Source: Pseudomonas zanjanensis (GTDB taxonomy: Bacteria; Pseudomonadota; Gammaproteobacteria; Pseudomonadales; Pseudomonadaceae). Taken from it: a DNA stretch of 64,000 bases. Below, one piece after another: positions 1 to 7,717 of this stretch (positions within the stretch are counted from its first letter, which is position 1; the number at the start of each line of letters is the position of its first letter). The translations under genes and the position numbers were made by a program. The notes below the pieces were generated by a model, which worked only from the letters and a program-made list of their open reading frames with translations, had not been told where the DNA came from and did no database searches. Location of the stretch: assembly GCF_014268745.2 (NCBI RefSeq), contig NZ_JABWRB020000002.1, positions 372,001 through 436,000 on the forward strand. Direction: 5' to 3'.

Positions 1-228
1 CGTGCGTGAGGCGGAGTGTTCCCAGGCATGCAGGGTCTGTTCGTCGGCAAACCGGAAGATGATCTGGAATTCATCGTCCTGGGGCGGTGGCGCGAGCACG
101 CCGGAACCCAGGTAGCCGGGAAAGTCGGTGGCCAGTTGTTCGCCTTCGCGCAACCAGGCAATCAAATCTTCATAGCGCCCGTTGGCGACGCGGCGGGCCA
201 CCATCAGGGTGACGGGTGAGGTAGACAT
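1..228 (-). CDS. Antibiotic biosynthesis monooxygenase (ABM) domain protein, partial
   Basis: Seen: an open frame of 76 codons from an ATG at 228 to the window edge, with a GGAG ribosome-binding site about 9 bases upstream. The protein begins MSTSPVTLMVARRVANGRYE and continues with an LREGEQLATDFPGYLG segment. This is the pattern of small ferredoxin-like ABM proteins (P-V-T-hydrophobic start, a W-L/F-xxG segment, then an FRFADEQTLHAWE strand-helix). Known: ABM proteins are small cofactor-free oxygenases, or membrane-anchored relatives of unknown substrate. The C-terminus lies outside the window, so whether it has the membrane segments of the longer Pseudomonas relatives cannot be judged. It is divergent from the MerR gene. 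The family call rests on the N-terminus only. Confidence 0.6.
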   Translation of the reverse strand, partial: MSTSPVTLMVARRVANGRYEDLIAWLREGEQLATDFPGYLGSGVLAPPPQDDEFQIIFRFADEQTLHAWEHSASRT

Positions 229-448
229 TATGTATCTCCGTAAGACAGGCGCAGTACTCCGGGTAGGAGATTCGCGGGAGACGCCCCGGGATGGTGGGTA
301 GCGTCTGGTCGCCATAAAACACGCAAGGATTATTCCAAATTGCGCACAAAACAACAAAATCGCACATAAAGTGCGTTTTGTTCTTGTCATCGACCGTCTC
401 GGGAGGAGTAAACTGGGATCCAAATTGCCAGTCGGATTGCCTGCCAAC

Positions 449-1408
449 ATGAGCGTGATCACCGAAGATAGCTTTGTCTTCCAGGCATCGGGTGCCTTGA
501 GGCGGGAAGAGCTGTTTCCCATTCGCGAAGTTGCGCGCATGACCGGCGTGAATCCCGTTACCCTGCGCGCATGGGAGCGGCGCTACGGTTTAATCCAACC
601 CACTCGCACCGAAAGCGGGCATCGCCTGTACTCTTTGAGTGATATCGAAAAGGTGCGCGGCATCCTGGCGTGGATAGACCGCGGGGTAGCCGTAAGCAAA
701 GTGGGAAAGATTCTGGCGAAGACCGAGTCGGTGCAACCGGTCTCCACGCTTATTTCATCGGATCTGGTCAAGGCCGATTACGCCCAGTGGCAGCAACAGG
801 TGATGGCTGCGGTCGCCAACTTTGACGATGTGGAACTCGACCACGTTTATGGGCAAATTTTTTCCACCTACAGCGTGCCGGTCATCTTCCAGGACATCCT
901 GATGCCGCTTTGGCGACAAATGCTGTGTCGCCAGCCGGAGTTCGGGCAAATCAGTGAGTGGGTATTTTTCGATGGGTTCCTGCGTTCGCGCATCATCCAG
1001 CGGCTTTTGCTCAAGCGCGAAAGTGGAGTGCCACGTGTCTTGGTCTGTGCCATCGCCGGCCAATGCCGTGAACTGGAGTTGCTGGTCACGGCGCTATTCC
1101 TGTCCAAGGCGGACGTGGGCGTCAGGGTGCTGTCGATCGGCTTGCCATTCAACGAGCTGACCTTGGTGTGCCAGAAGGTCAAGCCGCTGGCATTGGTGCT
1201 GGTTTCCAATCATGCGCCGGTCCCGGAATTGCCCAAGCGCCTGGAAAAATTGGCGATGAGCCTGGATTGTCCGTTGATGTTGGCCGGTGATGCATCCGAC
1301 CTGGCGCAGGAAAGCCTGGCGGGCTCGTCAGTCGCTTGCCTGGGTAACGAAGGAACGGTGATGCGCCAGCGCCTGCGTCAATTTCTGGCAGGCAACCTCG
1401 ACACCTGA
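449..1408 (+). CDS. MerR-family regulator with degenerate B12-binding domain (class II LitR/PplR-like)
   Basis: A 319-residue transcription factor. Residues about 23-90 form a MerR winged helix (PIREVARMTGVNPVTLRAWERRYGL), followed by a B12-binding-like domain of the CarH/LitR type. An upstream in-frame GTG at 371 would add 26 residues without family likeness, so the ATG at 449 is preferred, although its ribosome-binding site is weak. Family knowledge: CarH/LitR use adenosylcobalamin as a light sensor through an E-x-H ligand motif and a Trp-x9-Glu-His motif. Here the first reads QCRELE (Arg at the His position) and the second ISEWVF (Glu kept, His replaced by Trp). It should therefore not bind B12 in the normal way, like the class II LitR (PplR) proteins of Pseudomonas. 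The short LOV gene two loci downstream suggests how light could be sensed instead. Confidence 0.82.
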   Translation: MSVITEDSFVFQASGALRREELFPIREVARMTGVNPVTLRAWERRYGLIQPTRTESGHRLYSLSDIEKVRGILAWIDRGVAVSKVGKILAKTESVQPVSTLISSDLVKADYAQWQQQVMAAVANFDDVELDHVYGQIFSTYSVPVIFQDILMPLWRQMLCRQPEFGQISEWVFFDGFLRSRIIQRLLLKRESGVPRVLVCAIAGQCRELELLVTALFLSKADVGVRVLSIGLPFNELTLVCQKVKPLALVLVSNHAPVPELPKRLEKLAMSLDCPLMLAGDASDLAQESLAGSSVACLGNEGTVMRQRLRQFLAGNLDT

Positions 1409-1412
1409 GTGA

Positions 1413-2018
1413 CTAGAGATGCATGGTGGGATGGGTGAGGCGATGTTGCTGCAGGATGTACTGGCGCAGGCGTTCGGTCTCGTCCTGGTCGTTCTGGTTC
1501 AAGTGATAGGCCAACAAACCTCGATCGGTTTCCCGTTCGAAGGAACCACGCAATGAAATCCTCTCGTAGCCTGACGGGCTGAACCACAAGGCAAATTGCT
1601 TGGGTGGCTTGGTGCGGCTGCGGTTTTCCAGCAATACGCCCTTGCAGGACACTTCATGGACCCAGAGCGGTCCCGACTGGCCCTTGATATTCTCCAGCGC
1701 CACCGGCTCGTCGAGCACCAGGCGCCACGGGCGGATCTTCGGTCCGTCCTCGTAGATGCTTGGCACACCCAGGCGCAGGTGCATCGCATGGAATTCATCT
1801 TCCACCAGGTGCAGCGGAAAGGTCATTTGCTGGTTTTCGAAATTGGCTTGCAGCGTCACCTGCTCATTCGCTGCCAGGCGCGTCAGCAAGTCACGGATCT
1901 GCGACCCACCGTTGACCAGCAAGCTCGACGTGACATCCCGCTCATTCAACTGCGGGTTGTGTTGCATGGTCCGGATGAAATCCAGTTCATCCTGCGTGAG
2001 AAGGGCATCGCGCTGCAT
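1413..2018 (-). CDS. PilZ-like / YcgR-like protein of unknown function
   Basis: A 201-residue soluble protein without signal peptide, convergent with the MerR gene (4 bases between stops). The central part contains an IRPWRLVLDEP segment and later VHEVSCKGVLL. Together they resemble the Arg-rich and [D/N]xSxxG motifs of PilZ domains, with Asp replaced by Glu. PilZ proteins bind cyclic di-GMP and often act on motility or exopolysaccharide. The match is weak and the first arginine motif is not canonical, so c-di-GMP binding is only a possibility. It lies between a light-type regulator and a LOV photoreceptor. The gene is transcribed in the same direction as the LOV gene, 54 bases downstream of it, so the two may be cotranscribed. 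Confidence 0.45.
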   Translation of the reverse strand: MQRDALLTQDELDFIRTMQHNPQLNERDVTSSLLVNGGSQIRDLLTRLAANEQVTLQANFENQQMTFPLHLVEDEFHAMHLRLGVPSIYEDGPKIRPWRLVLDEPVALENIKGQSGPLWVHEVSCKGVLLENRSRTKPPKQFALWFSPSGYERISLRGSFERETDRGLLAYHLNQNDQDETERLRQYILQQHRLTHPTMHL

Positions 2019-2072
2019 GGTCGGCTCGAAATGATAATTTACATATTCACTGGTGATTGTAGTGACTGACCA

Positions 2073-2546
2073 TTAATTCGGGGTTTTGTTTGCACCGTTC
2101 GTCGCTTCTAGCCGTGCAATCGTTTCCCGGGCTTCGGCCAGCTCCTTTTCCAGCTGGATGACGCGTTGTTGAGCCTTGACCTCAGTCGTGACGTTTTTTT
2201 GCACACCAATGAAATAGGTGTGCCCGTCAGCCGAATTTTTCACCGTGGACAGTGACAATTCATTCCAGAACGGCGTGCCGTCCTTGCGGTAGTTGCGCAA
2301 CACCTCGCGACAGGTACCTCCCTCTCTCAAGGCCTTGCGAATGGGCTCCAGGGAAGGTTGGTCCCGATCACCCGACTGCAGGAAGCGGCAATCCTGATAG
2401 AGGATTTCGTCGCGGTGATAGCCGGTCAATCGTTCGAAGGCTGGGTTCACGTAGATCAGGATGTTGTCTTCGCCTTCTTTTTCAGCGATGACAATCCCGT
2501 CGTTCGAAGCATCGATGACCAGTTGCATCAGTTGAGCGTTGATCAT
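2073..2546 (-). CDS. Short LOV (sLOV) blue-light photoreceptor protein
   Basis: A 157-residue protein consisting of a single LOV domain plus a C-terminal helix, with no output domain. The start MINAQLMQLVIDASNDGIV follows an AGGG site. An in-frame ATG at 2609 would add 21 residues that the family lacks. The flavin-adduct motif reads YQDCRFLQSGDRDQ, so the photoactive cysteine is present (GxNCRFLQ-type motif with Asp for Asn). NPAFERLTGY and YFIGVQKNVT complete the core. It is very close in layout to the PpSB1-LOV/PpSB2-LOV proteins of P. putida. Known: these bind FMN, form a light-induced cysteinyl adduct and dimerise through terminal helices. Inference: it is the light sensor for the neighbouring MerR/LitR-like regulator. 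Confidence 0.92.
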   Translation of the reverse strand: MINAQLMQLVIDASNDGIVIAEKEGEDNILIYVNPAFERLTGYHRDEILYQDCRFLQSGDRDQPSLEPIRKALREGGTCREVLRNYRKDGTPFWNELSLSTVKNSADGHTYFIGVQKNVTTEVKAQQRVIQLEKELAEARETIARLEATNGANKTPN

Positions 2547-2698
2547 TGGAAAGCGCCCTTTGAACATTCCTTGATGCAACATTTTAAAAGAAATCGACAG
2601 GCTGTCCACTGGCCATCAATGCCGTTGAGAGCCATTCGCAGCCCGGCAGGTGCAGCTGTTACTATCCCGGCTCTTTTTTCAGGTTCAGGATCAGATCG

Positions 2699-3154
2699 AT
2701 GAAAGTCGCCATTCTTTCCGGCTCAGTGTATGGCACCGCCGAAGAAGTCGCCCGGCACGCCGCCAAACTGCTTCGCGACGCGGGCTTCGACGCCTGGCAC
2801 GACCCTCGCGCGACGTTGACGGATGTGCAGGCGTTCGCGCCAGAGGCCTTGCTGGCGGTGACGTCCACGACCGGCATGGGTGAGTTGCCAGACAGTTTGA
2901 TGCCGTTGTATTCGATCATCCGCGACCAATTGCCAGGGTCCTTTCGCGGCTTGCCTGGCGCGGTGATCGGCCTGGGTGACGCCAGCTATGGGGACACCTT
3001 CTGCGCCGGCGGCGAGCAGATGGGCGAGTTGTTCGCCGAACTGGGCGTGCGCGAGGTGTTGCCGATGCTGCGCCTGGATGCCAGCGAAAGCGTCACCCCG
3101 GAAACTGATGCCGAGCCGTGGCTTGCCGAATTGATCGAAAAGTTGCGCCCCTGA
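2699..3154 (+). CDS. Flavodoxin-domain protein (MioC-like)
   Basis: A 151-residue flavodoxin fold. The N-terminal phosphate-binding loop reads SGSVYGTAEEVA. Then come TSTTGMGELPDSL and VIGLGDASYGDTFCAGGEQM, which match the FMN ring loops of MioC/short-chain flavodoxins. FMN-bound flavodoxins carry single electrons between reductases and acceptors, and MioC is linked to biotin synthase in E. coli. The partner here is unknown. It diverges from the short LOV gene (152 bases between the two starts), so the intergenic region could hold a shared regulatory site for the putative light regulator. No strong palindrome was spotted there. Confidence 0.85.
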   Translation: MKVAILSGSVYGTAEEVARHAAKLLRDAGFDAWHDPRATLTDVQAFAPEALLAVTSTTGMGELPDSLMPLYSIIRDQLPGSFRGLPGAVIGLGDASYGDTFCAGGEQMGELFAELGVREVLPMLRLDASESVTPETDAEPWLAELIEKLRP

Positions 3155-3294
3155 AGCGAATCCGGTGACTCGTTTGGCCAGTAAGCTGGCTGCCAATGCA
3201 ACTACCGCCTCTGAAAGACCTGACTAGACTGATTTTCTTGCGTAAGACGTTTTGATGACGAGACGCCTATAACTAGAAACCAGAGGTCAGAGCC

Positions 3295-4077
3295 GTGAGC
3301 GTAGCGCCCGTCCAAACGACACTCAGTATCAAGGAACAGGTCAGTGCCGCCGAATGGCAGACCCGGGTGGACCTTGCCGCCTGTTATCGGCTTGTCGCGC
3401 TGCATGGCTGGGATGACCTGATCTTCACCCATATCTCCGCGAAGGTCCCCGGCACCGAGGATTTCCTGATCAACCCCTTCGGGTTGATGTTCCATGAAGT
3501 CACCGCTTCGAGCCTGGTCAAGGTCGACCAGGCTGGCAACAAGTTGATGGACAGCCCCTACGACATCAACCCGGCCGGCTACACCATCCACAGCGCGGTG
3601 CATGAGGTGCGCCATGATGTCGCCTGTGTGTTGCACACCCACACCGCCGCCGGCGTTGCGGTATCGGCCCAGAAGCAAGGAGTGTTGCCGATCAGCCAGC
3701 AAGCGCTGTTCGTGCTGTCGAGCCTGGCCTATCACGCCTACGAAGGGGTGGCCTTGAATCACGAAGAAAAGGCGCGCCTGCAGGCCGACCTGGGCGAAAG
3801 CAATTTCCTGATGCTGCACAACCATGGCTTGCTGACATGCGGCGGCACCATCGCCGATACCTTCCTGATGATGTTCACCTTTCAACGGGCCTGTGACATC
3901 CAGGTCCTGGCCCAGAACGGCGGGGCCGAATTGATCGCCATCGAGCCGCAGATTCTGGCCGGCGCCCGAGCGATGATCGCCGGCGTGACCAAAAGCGCCC
4001 AGGGCATGGGCGGTGCGTTGGCCTGGCCGGCGTTGCTGCGCAAGCTCGATCAACACGATACCGGGTATAGAAGCTGA
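3295..4077 (+). CDS. Class II aldolase/adducin family protein
   Basis: A 260-residue class II aldolase/adducin domain. The GTG start follows a GAGG site. The zinc-binding pattern is visible as HTHTAAGVAV and, later, HNHGLLTCG. An IFTHISAKVPGTEDFLINPFG segment is typical of the cytoplasmic decarboxylase/aldolase-like subgroup. The fold covers fuculose-phosphate aldolases and many uncharacterised enzymes, so the substrate is unknown. The stop overlaps the start of the next gene by one base (TGATG), indicating translational coupling with the alpha/beta hydrolase. Confidence 0.85.
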   Translation: MSVAPVQTTLSIKEQVSAAEWQTRVDLAACYRLVALHGWDDLIFTHISAKVPGTEDFLINPFGLMFHEVTASSLVKVDQAGNKLMDSPYDINPAGYTIHSAVHEVRHDVACVLHTHTAAGVAVSAQKQGVLPISQQALFVLSSLAYHAYEGVALNHEEKARLQADLGESNFLMLHNHGLLTCGGTIADTFLMMFTFQRACDIQVLAQNGGAELIAIEPQILAGARAMIAGVTKSAQGMGGALAWPALLRKLDQHDTGYRS

Positions 4078-4979
4078 TGCCCCTGGCCCAGATCCCCCTG
4101 CGTATCTGGCGCCAGCGCAGCCAGATCTTCCTGTTCCGTGGCCATGCCATCCGTTATTGGGTGGCGGGGCAGGGCGAGCCGCTGCTGTTGATCCACGGTT
4201 TTCCCACCGCCAGTTGGGATTGGCATTACCTGTGGCAACCCTTGGCGCAACGCTACCGGGTGATCGCATGTGACATGCTCGGTTTCGGCGACTCGGCCAA
4301 GCCGACGGATCACGTCTATAGCCTGCTGGAGCAGGCCGATCTGCAACAGGCCTTGCTGGCGCACCTGAGTGTGAAGGGCGCGGTGCATCTGCTGGCCCAC
4401 GATTACGGCGACAGCGTGGCCCAGGAGTTGCTCGCGCGGCACTACGACGCGCGCATCCACCTCGCCAGTTGTGTCTTTCTCAATGGCGGTCTGTTCCCTG
4501 AAACCCACCGTCCGGTATGGGCCCAGAAAGTTCTGCTAAGTCCCCTGGGCTGGCTCTTGGGGCGAATGTTCTGCCGGGAAAGCCTGGCCAGCAGCTTTCG
4601 GCAGATTTTCGGGCCCTCGACCGGCCCTACCGAAAGCGAACTGGATGACTTCTGGAGCCTGGTGGAGGCCCATCGCGGTCCGCGGATCATGCACAAACTC
4701 ATCGCCTATATTCCCGAGCGCCGTGTGCAGCGTGATCGCTGGGTGCAGGCGATGCAACGCGGCGAAGTGCCGTTGCGGGTGATCGATGGCGCGGTTGATC
4801 CGATTTCCGGTGAGCACATGGTGGCGCGCTACGAGGCCCTGATCCCCAACCCGGACACGGTGTTGCTGCCCGACATCGGCCACTATCCGCACACCGAGGC
4901 CCCGGTGCAGGTGCTCAAGCATTACCTGGCGTTTCGCGAAGCCATCGCCGTGCCGCACAGGCAAATGGCCTGTTCCTGA
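4077..4979 (+). CDS. Alpha/beta hydrolase
   Basis: A 300-residue alpha/beta hydrolase. An LLLIHGFPTASWDWHY oxyanion segment and a DMLGFGDSAKP loop open the fold. The nucleophile elbow position reads HDYGDSVAQE, so Asp (GDS) occupies the place where esterases have Ser (GxSxG); this is the haloalkane dehalogenase/epoxide hydrolase-like arrangement. The late histidine is in DIGHYPHTEAP. Whether the nucleophile is Asp or the adjacent Ser needs modelling. It is coupled to the class II aldolase gene by one-base overlap, so the two probably act in one small pathway. It is followed by a REPIN array. Confidence 0.82.
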   Translation: MPLAQIPLRIWRQRSQIFLFRGHAIRYWVAGQGEPLLLIHGFPTASWDWHYLWQPLAQRYRVIACDMLGFGDSAKPTDHVYSLLEQADLQQALLAHLSVKGAVHLLAHDYGDSVAQELLARHYDARIHLASCVFLNGGLFPETHRPVWAQKVLLSPLGWLLGRMFCRESLASSFRQIFGPSTGPTESELDDFWSLVEAHRGPRIMHKLIAYIPERRVQRDRWVQAMQRGEVPLRVIDGAVDPISGEHMVARYEALIPNPDTVLLPDIGHYPHTEAPVQVLKHYLAFREAIAVPHRQMACS

Positions 4980-5545
4980 CGACTTGACATTGTAGGAGCA
5001 AGCCCGCTCCCACAGTAGATCGAGGTTGAATACAGAATTTGTGGGCGACAAAAGTCCCGTGTGGGAGCGGGCTTGCTCGCGAAGGCGTCAGCACATTCAA
5101 CATCCATTCTGACTGGAAAACCGCTTTCGCGAGCAAGCCCGCTCCCACAGTCGATCGAGGTTGCATACAGAATTTGTGGGCGACAAAAGTCCCGTGTGGG
5201 AGCGAGCCTGCTCGCGAAGGCGTCAGCACATCCAACATCTTCCCGACTGAAAGACCGCTATCGCGAGCAAGCCCGCTCCCACAGTCGATCGAGGTTGCAT
5301 ACAGAATTTGTGAGCGACAAAAGTCCCCTGTGGGAGCGAGCCTGCTCGCGAAGGCGTCAGCACATCCAACATCTGTCCTGACTGAAACACCGCTTTCGCG
5401 AGCAGGCTCGCTCCCACAGGGCTTGGGCCCGCATCATCCCCCCGCCTTATCGGCCACCATTCACTGGCAACCGTGTTGATTGTGACCGGTCGACAGGTGC
5501 CCGACACTCGTGCCCATTGTCCTATTCGCCTGCTGGAGTTCTGCC
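4980..5545. repeat. Tandem REPIN array, 134-bp period
   Basis: A gene-free stretch. It holds seven REP sequences in alternating orientation: inverted copies at about 4995-5015, 5125-5150, 5261-5284 and 5395-5418, and direct copies at about 5061-5083, 5195-5218 and 5329-5352. The direct copies are spaced exactly 134 bases apart. The spacers (TCGATCGAGGTTGCATACAG and following, containing GACAAAAGTCCC) are also conserved, so whole REPIN-plus-linker units were amplified. REP core: GTGGGAGCGGGCTTGCTCGCGAA with minor variants. REPINs are mobilised by a RAYT transposase elsewhere in the genome. The last part (5420-5545) shows nothing further apart from the ribosome-binding site GGAG before the SDR gene. 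Confidence 0.92.
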
Positions 5546-6457
5546 ATGAGTGAGTCTGTGCGCTTCGAAGATAAAGTCGTGATCGTCACGGGAGCCGGCG
5601 GTGGCCTGGGACGCGCCCACGCGCTGCTATTCGCCAGACAAGGCGCGAAAGTGCTGGTCAACGACCTGGGCGGCTCGGCTCAAGGGGAAGGGGCCAATGC
5701 CTCGGCAGCGGACCGGGTGGTTGCCGAAATTCGTGACGCGGGCGGCATCGCCGAGGCCAACCATGACTCGGTAACCGACGGCGACAAGCTGGTCCAAAAT
5801 GCGCTCGACGCGTTCGGTCGTGTCGATGTAGTGGTCAACAATGCCGGGATCCTGCGGGACAAGACGTTTCACAAAATGGACGACGCCGACTGGGACCTGG
5901 TCTACCGCGTCCACGTCGAGGGCGCCTACAAGGTGACCCGGGCCGCTTGGCCGCACCTGCGTGAGCAAAACTACGGGCGGGTGATCTTCACCGCATCCAC
6001 CTCCGGCATCTACGGCAACTTCGGCCAATCCAACTACGGCATGGCCAAGCTTGGCCTCTATGGCTTGACCCGAACCCTGGCCATCGAAGGCCGCAAGAAC
6101 AACATCCTGGTCAATGCCATCGCCCCCACCGGCGGCACCCGCATGACCGAAGGCCTGATCCCGCCGCAGGTGTTCGAGCAACTCAAGCCTGAACTCGTCA
6201 GCCCGCTGGTGGTTTACCTGGCCAGCGAGACTTGCCAGGAAACCTCCGGCCTGTTCGAAGTGGGCGGCGGCTGGATGGGCAAGGTGCGCTGGGAACGCAG
6301 CCTGGGCGCTGGCTTCGATCCACGCAAAGGCTTTTCCCCTGAAGACGTCGCCGCCCATTGGCAGCAGATCTGCGATTTCCAGGATGCGGTACACCCGAAT
6401 GACAACCTGGAAGCCTTGAAGGAAATGATGGCGAATCTGCAACGGCACGCCATTTAA
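5546..6457 (+). CDS. SDR-family (3R)-hydroxyacyl-CoA dehydrogenase-like protein
   Basis: A 303-residue short-chain dehydrogenase. The N-terminal NAD site is VTGAGGGLGRAHALLF. NNAGI is the adenine-site motif, and the catalytic Tyr-Lys pair is in NYGMAKLGLYGL, preceded by STSGIYGNFG. The long C-terminal extension (RWERSLGAGFDPRKGFSPEDVAAHW) is typical of the dehydrogenase module of peroxisomal multifunctional enzyme type 2 (HSD17B4-like). Its bacterial relatives oxidise 3-hydroxyacyl-CoA, often of branched or steroid-type acids. The start is the ATG at 5546 with GGAG upstream; an upstream ATG at 5510 adds residues without similarity. The partner hydratase is not adjacent. Confidence 0.85.
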   Translation: MSESVRFEDKVVIVTGAGGGLGRAHALLFARQGAKVLVNDLGGSAQGEGANASAADRVVAEIRDAGGIAEANHDSVTDGDKLVQNALDAFGRVDVVVNNAGILRDKTFHKMDDADWDLVYRVHVEGAYKVTRAAWPHLREQNYGRVIFTASTSGIYGNFGQSNYGMAKLGLYGLTRTLAIEGRKNNILVNAIAPTGGTRMTEGLIPPQVFEQLKPELVSPLVVYLASETCQETSGLFEVGGGWMGKVRWERSLGAGFDPRKGFSPEDVAAHWQQICDFQDAVHPNDNLEALKEMMANLQRHAI

Positions 6458-6499
6458 CAGTTATAGCCCGCGCCGGTTGCTGTCAGCACAGTAACCGGT

Positions 6500-7264
6500 T
6501 CAGGGAAAATACTTCTTCACCAGGGCCGCCAGGTTCGCGGCGGTCTCGACGTCCATCACACCGTCATACTTGGCCGGGCGAAAGTGCAACTGAAATGCTC
6601 TTACCAGGCGCTGGAAACCTGCACCCGTCGTGGCCGCCGAAGTGTCATAGCCATATTTCTTGAATAGGCCGAGCAACTGTTCGCGAGGGGGGACTCCGTT
6701 GGCTTGGTAAGCCTGCAAGAAAGTCTTTTGGGTGGTGTCATCGAACCAGGCACCGATGCCCTTGAGATACAACGCATGCCAGGGGAACATCGGCCCCGGA
6801 TCACTCTTTCGCCCGGCGGCGATATCCGAATGCGCCACCACATTGACCGGGCTGATGTCCGGGTAGCGCTTGAGAATGTCCAGTGCCAGGTATTTGATGG
6901 CCTCGATCTGCTGGGCCTTGTAGGGCGGAAAAGTTAATTGGCCTTGGTTATCGGTGGCCAGGTTGACAATTTCCACGCCGATCGAGCTGTCGTTCAGGTT
7001 GCTGCGATTTCCCCAGCTGCTCACACCTGCATGCCAGGCCCGCTGGTTCTCCTCCACCAGGTTGAAAATCTGCGGTTCCTTGAAACCTGCTTTCAAATAG
7101 GTGGGGTCGGTGAAGTCGGGAATCAGATAATGGGCGCTGACGGAAGGGCCGGTCAATGCATTGACGGACGATGCGAAGTTGCCGGCGGTGTAATGGAAAA
7201 CTAAAAAACGAACGCGGCTGTTATAGCCTTTTGTTGAACGATAGCTGGTGTTGTTTATTTGCAT
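6500..7264 (-). CDS. N-acetylmuramoyl-L-alanine amidase (AmiD/AmpD-like) with peptidoglycan-binding domain
   Basis: A 254-residue Amidase_2 protein. VRFLVFHYTAG carries the first zinc His, HAGVSSWGNRSNLND the substrate loop, SIGVEIVN the active-site Glu, and VVAHSDIAAGRKSDPGPMFPW the second zinc His and the zinc-ligand Asp. The C-terminal about 65 residues (FQRLVRAFQLHFRPAKYDGVMD) form a peptidoglycan-binding helix bundle. The order matches E. coli AmiD, but no signal peptide or lipobox is visible here, so a cytoplasmic muropeptide-recycling role is as likely as an envelope role. It is the next gene after the bacteriocin-immunity pair on the same strand, but a strong terminator separates them, so cotranscription is unlikely. 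Confidence 0.88.
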   Translation of the reverse strand: MQINNTSYRSTKGYNSRVRFLVFHYTAGNFASSVNALTGPSVSAHYLIPDFTDPTYLKAGFKEPQIFNLVEENQRAWHAGVSSWGNRSNLNDSSIGVEIVNLATDNQGQLTFPPYKAQQIEAIKYLALDILKRYPDISPVNVVAHSDIAAGRKSDPGPMFPWHALYLKGIGAWFDDTTQKTFLQAYQANGVPPREQLLGLFKKYGYDTSAATTGAGFQRLVRAFQLHFRPAKYDGVMDVETAANLAALVKKYFP

Positions 7265-7409
7265 TGTCGATTACTCACTGGGAAATAAATCGGAGCGAAA
7301 TGCTGCGATTACTTTCAGCGTAACAGTGGTTTTTTTATGTGCGCGTAGTTGGATTCTGGCTTTGTTGTAGGAACGGGCGCTTAGAGGCTAAGGATTTTTT
7401 AATGGCGAC

Positions 7410-7449
7410 AAAAAGCCCTTTTGCTGCGGACTAGCGGCAGCAAAAGGGC
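7410..7449 (-). terminator. Intrinsic terminator of the bacteriocin-immunity operon
   Basis: A perfect 13-base inverted repeat GCCCTTTTGCTGC (7415-7427) / GCAGCAAAAGGGC (7437-7449). On the minus strand it is followed by TTTTT (plus-strand AAAAA at 7410-7414). It lies 17 bases after the immunity stop codon. Confidence 0.9.
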
Positions 7450-7465
7450 GTTAATTTATACAGGG

Positions 7466-7717
7466 TCAGGGTTGCTTGAAGCCTGGTTTACCGTTGGCTG
7501 CACGCCAGTTTTTTATCTCGTCGACTATCGCCTCAGAGCTTTCCTTGCCAGGCTCTGGATAAAATAGTAGATCTGATCCTGCGGGGTGCTCTGAGATACG
7601 CTTGAAATCCAAGACGGCGTTGTTATGTGCTTTTTCAGAAGGAAAGTCACCTTCTGAAATTTTTAGTACGAAGGCGAGAAATTCTTCTTCAGTTATTTCG
7701 ATTATCGATTTCTTCAT
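7466..7717 (-). CDS. Colicin E / S-type pyocin immunity protein (Im2/Im9 family)
   Basis: An 83-residue acidic four-helix immunity protein. The helix I start EITEEEFLAFV and the HPAGSDLLFYPEPGKESS loop are the toxin-contact region. The C-terminus IKNWRAANGKPGFKQ is almost invariant in the family. Known: Im proteins bind the DNase domain of the cognate bacteriocin next to the active site with very high affinity and protect the producer. Its start codon overlaps the bacteriocin stop codon (ATGA at 7714-7717), ensuring coupled synthesis. The specificity residues in helix II decide which DNase it neutralises, so it should match the adjacent bacteriocin. Confidence 0.96.
   Translation of the reverse strand: MKKSIIEITEEEFLAFVLKISEGDFPSEKAHNNAVLDFKRISEHPAGSDLLFYPEPGKESSEAIVDEIKNWRAANGKPGFKQP

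Noticed and set aside
371..448. GTG start extending the MerR regulator by 26 residues
   Set aside because: The extra residues lack family likeness, and the conserved N-terminus begins at the ATG at 449.
2547..2609. N-terminal extension of the LOV protein
   Set aside because: Short LOV proteins begin MINAQL; the 21 extra codons have no counterpart and the ATG at 2546 has a ribosome-binding site.
4991..5418. Regularly spaced repeats that could suggest a CRISPR array
   Set aside because: The repeats alternate in orientation, the spacers are conserved rather than unique, and the units match the REPIN family found all over the window.
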